Shown here piece after piece: positions 56,881 through 64,000 of a DNA stretch of 64,000 bases. The DNA comes from Ampullaceana balthica (taxonomy: Eukaryota; Mollusca; Gastropoda; Lymnaeidae): the NCBI GenBank assembly GCA_944989445.1, contig CALYLW010000329.1, positions 534,010-598,009 on the forward strand, written 5' to 3'. How positions within the stretch are numbered: position 1 is the stretch's first letter; every line of letters begins with the position of its first letter. The notes under the pieces were generated by a model. The model did no database searches. It saw only the letters and a list, made by a program, of their open reading frames with translations, and was not told the DNA's origin. Made by a program: the position numbers and the translations under genes.

Positions 56881-59098
56881 GAGGAGTGTGAGTAATCAGG
56901 TGTAAGAAGTCCCAGTTGTGGAAATGTTTTGGAGGCGGATACATTAACTACGCTCCGAATACGTCTACACATATACGTCTACTGTTGTACTTACTGGGTC
57001 GTTTAAGCCCGGAGGCGATAATTAAGTGGGTTAAAAACGAAAAATAACTGTTGAGATCAAATCCCAGAATTAATTGCACTAACATTTTCACTTTAACAAC
57101 CTTCTGCTCACAACAAGTCTTGCTTTCATCTAATACCAGAGAGTATTTCCATCCAGTGCCAGATTAAAGAAAATGGGAAGCAAGATGAACACCTCAAAAC
57201 AAAAGGTATAATGATTTGTAAAATAATGTTATTTGCTAAAACCTCTCTGATTCAAAGATTGCCACGGAGCTGAAATATAGTGGACAACTTTGCAATGAAC
57301 GTGATTTATAATCTATCAAGATTATATATATTCTTGTTTGTATTATTGAGATATAAATATGAGGTAAATTTCATCCAAATTTATATCAAGATTACTGATT
57401 CTAGTTTTGTATTTTGGAGATAAAATATGAAGTAAATTCATATGGAGGGTAAAATATTATAAGCAAAGCTTCCTTTAAAAAGTTTAATTCTTTTTTTAAA
57501 ATGGACAATAACAAGTTAAGAGCAGTGCTCTTTTTCCCATTTAAATTTGACTAGAGTACAGACCCATGTAGCCCATATAAGAAATAAATACCTACATTGC
57601 ATCTTAATGAATACAAAAAGTCGGAGCTGCAACAAGAAAAAAAATAGAGGAAAAAAAAGAGTTATGTTGTTTCTTGAGAATGTAGGTTTTTAACTACATT
57701 ACCAAGACACTTCCGTTTCATCCCCCAATGCCATTCGACCATTCATATTGCAACAGTTGTGCGCATGTCTTGGTTTCTATCGTTTAGTTTCTATGTAGAC
57801 CGTGCCACGGTGAGAATACATATCTCGCTGTCTAAGTCGTTTGTGGGTTTGTGAGAATGTCTTTGTCTGTATTTCTTGCAGCTATAGCGACAAATACACA
57901 TCGATTGTCTTCTCCTGACAGACATAATGAAATTCTCAGATTTCACCTCCCCGGCTGAAAGGCTCGGATGACGCCGAGTCTCCAGTGAGTCCTGCTATTG
58001 AACGCCGCTGGCCATGACAGGGCTGACGTCATGTCTGAACCTACATCACACAATTCTTGACGCAACTGACCTTTGCCGTAACTATAACAAAACAAAAGAA
58101 GCGGAGTCAGATTTCACTTTCGACGGATAAACTTCACAACTCATCATTTTAAAATGTTGACCATTAAAATAACGACCCTGCAGTAATTTTTTTTTAGCTT
58201 ATTACGTAAAAAGCGTTCAGTTTGTAAATCTATTGTTATTTTGTGAAGATGGCAGATTGTTTGAAAAGTGGATTATGTTTAAAAGTGGGTTTTGTGTGAA
58301 AAGAGGATTTCGCGTGGAAAGTAAAAAATGTCATGAACAAAAATTTCATTAAGTGTAAAAAGTGTGTATGCTGTTTTTTTTTAAATGTATTACGCACTCA
58401 AAGTACTATGTATGACAATGGTAAATGTGTGAAACGTGTATGTGAAACAACGCATAATGAACCAAAAGTTCATAATGTATTAGACGTGCTTTAAACAGGC
58501 GTGTCATTGACGTCTCCTTTAGCGGAAATAACCGAAAACAAGACAAGAGGGATTCAAAACTTTTCTAACACAAAAGCTGCATTCATAAATTATTGATCAC
58601 GAATACTGATTTTCTGAACTAAAAAAAATCAATCAGCTTCTATTATCCTTTCGCTGGCATTTTCCATAAAAAGGAATATAAACATTTTAATTTCCGTTTT
58701 GGCGCGGGAAAAAAAACAACGTGAAACAGAACACAGCGTTCGAGAATTGTTGAAAGGGTTAAGGCATATATATGCTAAACAATTTTCCTTCTCCTTCGGA
58801 TGTTTTCAATGTCATTGACATAGAAACCATGCAAAGGAAAAGAATTTTTTTTTAAATGCATGATCAGTTTCCTAGTTAAGGAATTATATTTTTGGTCCCC
58901 ATTTATCAGTTTGGAGGATAATATTAAGATTTTCTAAACTATATATTTCAGCTATCTAAATAAATAAAAATGCACATGCCTATATAAGTTATATTGTTCA
59001 AAATATTGTTTAAAATACATTTATATTCTTCTATTGTTTGAAATATATAGAAGTGTACTAATTACACTAGCTGTTCTTAGTCAAAATTAGTCAGGCAG

Positions 59099-59277
59099 CA
59101 ACGTTCCCTTTAAGCTGCGCGGCCACGCAGACATCTGACTGATACCGCGCAGCAGTTTTGAATTACAGTGCAGAAAAATTTGTAAAATATTGCACAAAAA
59201 ATGGAGCCTCGGCAACTTTGCACACGAGTTGTTTTTTTACTTTGCACATAGATCAACGAACCTTAGAGGGAACATTG
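59099..59277. mobile_element. hAT MITE, 179 bp, perfect 8-bp target duplication
   Basis: Terminal inverted repeats caacgttccctttaagc / gaaccttagagggaacattg are flanked by tcaggcag at 59091-59098 and 59278-59285. It is the same family as 63593-63769. Confidence 0.92.
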
Positions 59278-59621
59278 TCAGGCAGTAGATACATATTTTA
59301 TACCGAGATAACTGTTTTTGACCATAACAATATTAATTCACGAAATCTTATGTCATTTTTAATGAGCCAAAATGTTTAATAATATACTGTAAAAAAAAAC
59401 GCTTCCCTAGAAAAGGTATTGAAGTACAGTTGCTTGTTTAATTTTATAACTGACAACTTTTAAATACAAAAGAAATAATATTTGGAAAGGCTTTGACTTT
59501 GATATAAAGTTTTTGTTCCTTCTAATCTGACTCCAATTAAAACACAGATAAGGAAAGAGTAAAAGCAGGAAGTTGTTCAATTTTCGTAAGAGTTTTATTT
59601 GGTCCGCCGATTAAAAAAAAT

Positions 59622-60365
59622 TAGGGCTGTTAACGATTAATTTAAATTTAATAAATAACTTTTGAGAAATTAACGATTAATTACTCGCTAATTTCGATTA
59701 AATCCAAAAATTTTAAATGTATGATGTCATAATTAACACTTATTAAACGTTCTTGTTGAAAGTCTAAAAAAACACTGGAATGTCTCCTTTATATTTCATC
59801 TTTTAACCAACTACGTAAAAAGACAAGTGTGTTGACATTATTTGGTTCAAGTGATGAGCGGGTCTTAATTGACAATATAACCAGCCGAGCTGAACAATCA
59901 TTCACATGGAACTGATGTAACTGGTATGCACAAAACGGTCTTGGCAAGGAATGACATTATCGGATATCGGTGTTCATTAAGTTTCCACTATTGTATCGGG
60001 TTAATGGATCCAGTAATTCATTAGAAGAGATGTCATCTTTCTGCCTCTGAGTGAGACTCCATTACTGCCATTAGTTTAATACCCTTTTCATTTGGTTTGA
60101 TAAGTAGGCGAAGTATTAGAACCATGGTAGGCAAGCTTTATCAACATTTTGAACATTCCCGTCAGTGAATAGTTTAAAACCAAAATGTTCGTGTAATCGT
60201 CAGGAAATTTATTATTTATCGGCCGCTATTTTTTATTATTTTTTTTTACTTTTTGACTTCCAAAAATTTGTAAGTGATGGGTCGATTAATCGTTAAAAAA
60301 TAATTCAATCGTTAAACATATTCAACGATTAATCGAGAAATTAATCGTTAATTTCCACAGCCCTA
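59622..60365. mobile_element. Non-coding hAT-like element with tagggctgt ends
   Basis: It begins tagggctgttaacgattaat and ends aatcgttaatttccacagcccta, an inverted repeat. Further gattaatcg motifs sit near both ends. Target duplication is not clear in the A-rich flank. No transposase frame is visible. Confidence 0.75.
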
Positions 60366-63300
60366 ATAATTAATTAATTTATTAATAAAGTTGACATTGA
60401 AATTTTTTCCCCCATAGTCGAAAATGTTCAGCTTTAAAGACATGATTCGGTAATGCCCCTTTCACCATCAATTGTGAGTGAATTATAATACTTGAAACTT
60501 TTGGTCCCATGATTTCGGAACATTCTTGACCACAGGCCTACCTCGCACCAAGACGTTGATTAAAACATTTCGTCTAGAAAATGCTAAAGTATTCCACATG
60601 ATCTTCTTCCAAAGAAAATATTTCTAGGTTGAAATGATTTTTTTTTAAATTCTGGGGATATGGCAAAGATCTATACACTATTTTTTTCAAAGGCTTAATT
60701 TATATTAATAAATAATAATAATGCCTCGCTGACTGCATAGGAAAAACAACAGACAGATATACCAACTATAATTTTCTGTTGGCGTCAATTAACATGACTG
60801 CATTTCACGAATGGTTTATTAGACTTATTGGAAATATGAACTTATACCAAAAAACAAAGTTTTATTTAGATTTTTTTTTCTTTTCGTGTTGACTTTTATT
60901 GAAACCATAGCCATACATCTGAATTTTTTTTTAAATACTTCGTGAGAAAATAATATGTTCGAGAGCCTTACGATTTAACTGGGTTGGTAGATGTGTCTTC
61001 AGCCTTCACTACCCTCTCTGGTCCAGATTCAACAATGCCAATACAGTTTGTTACTCTTAGCAACGGACCCTGAAAGTCAATGACAGACTCGGGGCCTGAT
61101 ATTTGCCGTTTCTATGATGATATCCTCGTTTTGAGTAAGGTGATCATGCAGTTAAAATGGTGTAATAATATCAAATAACAAATCCGCTATACTTTACATC
61201 TTTTAATCACCAGTTCTACACACACGCACCTGGAAAAAAGGTTTGCAGCGAGGAGAAGGTTTGCAACGAGAAGAACGAACCGAGGTATTAAATACAAGAA
61301 TTTGAAATATGTTTTCTACATGGTAACTTTGCCACCAGCTCCTCACGTTCGGTGCAGATGTATCAAGCTTATCCCACGGGAAGGGGAGTGTGAGTCCAAT
61401 CAAGCGGGCGAGGCGGGTAACATGCAAGTCCCGAACCTTGATACACGTACTTTGATCATGCTGCTTAATGAGGCATATTTTTTTCATTGGCCACAAAGAG
61501 TGAACGGCGAATTCGTTGTGTTCCAATGTTGTTTATTCCCCGATGTACGATTCAGTCTATGGCGAATTTATTTTATTTCTTTGCATGCGATGTGATAAGA
61601 AAGGTATTATACAGGGTCAACGCCCTTTTATCAAATTTTTGTGACTCACTACCACACCTGAAAGCTTTTTTTTTCAGATTAGATGTGCTCAATTCGGAAT
61701 GCCGGTAAATCCGAATCCTCTGCTAAAGGTCACCAAAGTGTAAAAGAAATGAAATCGAGTTACACGCGATAAAGCTCTGCGCTACATTTCAGCTCTGTGT
61801 GGTGGAGGGAAAAAAAAGCGCTGATCAATGAGTTGTTTTGTTTTTAAAATGGAAGGAAAGTACACAAAGGTTACGTCAATGTTAATAGAAAGCTTGCAAA
61901 AGACTTCCCGGGAAATTTTCCACTTACAGGAAATTCCGGGTGAACACTTGACTAAAACAATGTAAATATTTATTTTTTTTAAAATTTAAATTCACTATCC
62001 TTATGTTCTTATAAATGTATTATTTTCTTTGTGTATTTTTAAAGAGTGACACATTGCTTACAATCAAAATCTATTTCAAGGCACTAAATTACTAAGCCGC
62101 CCCATTTAGTGCACAGGTTTACAACCAATATCAGTCGCGACGACATTCATACAGAAGAAAAGTGCCCTTACCACCTATACTTGTGAAAGCGTCATTTTGA
62201 AACATGATCATTTCTTGGAAAGGAAAGCTTGAAAAAAAAACTTAATCTTTCAGTGCAGTTTGATTGAAGACACATTTACTGCCGTGACTTCCAAACGGCA
62301 ACTTAATAATAATTTTTAAAAAGAAAAGAAAACTATACATAACTGCTTTTATTAATCTAAAAAAAATATATCCAAAATAAATCAAGACTTCCTATCAATG
62401 CCCTCAGATCATTCAAGGAGAAAACTCACGCGAGAGCATGAAGAAGTAGTTGTGTATCTTGATTACGAGAGACAAAATGACGACACCGACAAGGAGCATT
62501 CAACAAACACACACAAAAAGCCTTGGGTTAAAATGACAACAATCCACACGACCCCAGCATATGTTCATCAAATGTGAGCAAAACTAAGGCAAAGCCAGTC
62601 GAAAGTTGACGTGTCGAATATCCGACATTTGGCAGTTTGGTTCATACGATTATGACGAACAAATCGCACCGCTATTTGTTTTCTTTACTAACTGGTGTGT
62701 CAACTAATAAGACATAACTCTAACTCACTCACTCTCTCCCTCCCCCCCTCCCCCTATGAGACATAGCAAACAGAAATCATAAATCATTTAACTCGAAACA
62801 CCTATTTTGAAAGAGCTTTCGTGTCCCAGATATATTTATTTAAATGACACAATGTGGGTCAATGCTAGTAGATGGTAAATTAGTATAGAAATAGCTACGG
62901 TATACTCAAAAACTGTTGTAAATCATTCGTCTATAAAGTTTCTGGTGCTAATCTTTATTAGAATTAGAATAGCTGTTGGTTTCAATACGTGTAAACAGCC
63001 GTGGAGAAATAACAAATCTCGGTAAAGTTTAGGAACTGGATAAGTTAATTTTGTTATGTCGTGGGTGTAAGCTGAGAAGGAAACAATGATTGATTGGGGG
63101 AAGGACCGGGAATAATTTCAAAGCACTCTTGGTATACTTTATTGAATGTTATCAGTTGTCTATGGACTTGATATATGATTTTGATCTCATTAAAGTTAGG
63201 GGGCGGGGAGGCGGGGGGGGGCATAATAACTGTCTTACTTTTGTTATATACCCAGGAGGAATTTAGGTCCTTAAATATCATCAACTGGTTCTTAACATCG

Positions 63301-63592
63301 CTCACCTTAAAGCAATACGGGGGAAAAAAATGTTTAAAGCGTTTCAACTACACGCTAAAACCAGTAATAGAAAAATGCTTTGCTGCTTGCGCAACTTCTT
63401 TAAAACTGATTTACAGGTGTAGGCAGCCCTTGCCAATTTTATCACGCGAGAGTTCAAAACTTAGCGCAGTCTTAAGGACATGAAAGTCTGAAACGCACAA
63501 CGTTATAGTCACTCTGCTCGGATGAGTATCGTCGAATTAATATTTTGATAGTTATCAACTATCCGTATTTCTAAATCTATTATAGTAACAAT

Positions 63593-63769
63593 CAATATTC
63601 CCTTTAAGCTCCGCGGCCACGCAGATATCTGCCCGACGTCGCGCAGCAGTTTAGAATTACCCCGCAGCAAATTTTGTTAAATATTGTACAAATAATGGTT
63701 GCTGTGCAACTTTGCACACGAGCTTTTTCACTTTGCGCACGGACCAACGAACCTTAGAGGGAACATTTG
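63593..63769. mobile_element. hAT MITE, 177 bp, second copy of the 59.1-kb family
   Basis: It shares the ends and interior (gcggccacgcaga, cgcgcagcagttt, gcaactttgcacacgag) with 59099-59277. It is flanked by gtaacaat (63585-63592) and gtaacaag (63770-63777), seven of eight equal. Confidence 0.9.
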
Positions 63770-64000
63770 GTAACAAGTAGCTTCTAATCTAAACCATCAT
63801 TCATGACAGTGACCCGCATCAACCGCCCGATCCCATTTTTTTTCTCCATCCACTCATTATTCTAGTCGATTACCACGCCTACTCCAACATTTACTAATTA
63901 TTCTTCCCAAAACAATTGTACACCAGTCTTTATCACGATTTCCACTGTCCCAGTATTAAGATATTGGCGTTTGATTCAGAGAAGTTAGAAATATAAGACA

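Larger units (their letters stand above)
52094..64000 (-). other. Upstream of the candidate first exon: probable STIM intron or 5' flank
   Basis: About 12 kb with three hAT-type MITEs (59099-59277, 59622-60365, 63593-63769) and a dispersed repeat (56445-56880). A TGACGTCA (CRE-like) site occurs at 58024-58031 in a local GC rise. I see no convincing coding exon. Confidence 0.6.

Overview
The window looks like part of an invertebrate animal genome. It is AT-rich, intron-rich and full of hAT and pogo-like transposon relics, minisatellites and retroelement fragments. One protein-coding gene is clear: a minus-strand orthologue of STIM, the endoplasmic-reticulum calcium sensor that activates Orai channels. 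I assembled twelve coding exons by splicing ORF pieces at GT/AG boundaries with consistent reading phase; they run from 48227 down to the stop codon at 5042. The joined reading frame (731 codons plus stop) covers the second, hidden EF-hand, the SAM domain with both N-glycosylation sequons, the transmembrane segment, coiled-coil 1, the Orai-activating SOAR/CAD region, an acidic segment and a lysine-rich C-terminal tail. A lophotrochozoan, probably a gastropod mollusc, is my best guess from overall character, but the sequence does not prove it.

Layout. 1-5041: region downstream of the gene, dominated by a recent 1,171-bp tandem duplication and a 55-bp minisatellite. 5042-6392: last two exons of the long-tail form. 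6393-16899: a large intron with a pogo-like element, an array of perfect palindromes, and an unreported-looking alternative terminal exon (10805-11100) that is phase-compatible and encodes a hydrophobic tail. 16900-25239: exons for the acidic segment, SOAR, coiled-coil 1 and the transmembrane segment; one donor splice site sits inside a seven-copy 41-bp tandem repeat. 25240-35558: SAM exons separated by introns holding five tandem arrays, including a 1.9-kb array of a 42-bp unit. 35559-48227: SAM and EF2 exons around a 12-kb intron with two hAT transposase relics, a tRNA-like sequence and short GC-rich repeats. 48228-64000: upstream intron or 5' flank, with a candidate first exon at 51824-52093 and several MITEs.

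The canonical first EF-hand exon and ordinary signal-peptide exon were not found. They lie beyond 64000, are too diverged for me to see, or are replaced by the 51.8-kb exon in one isoform. The two candidate end exons, one at each end of the protein, are the most interesting material: together they would give STIM isoforms with extra membrane segments. I saw no rRNA genes, CRISPR arrays or bacterial-style operons.
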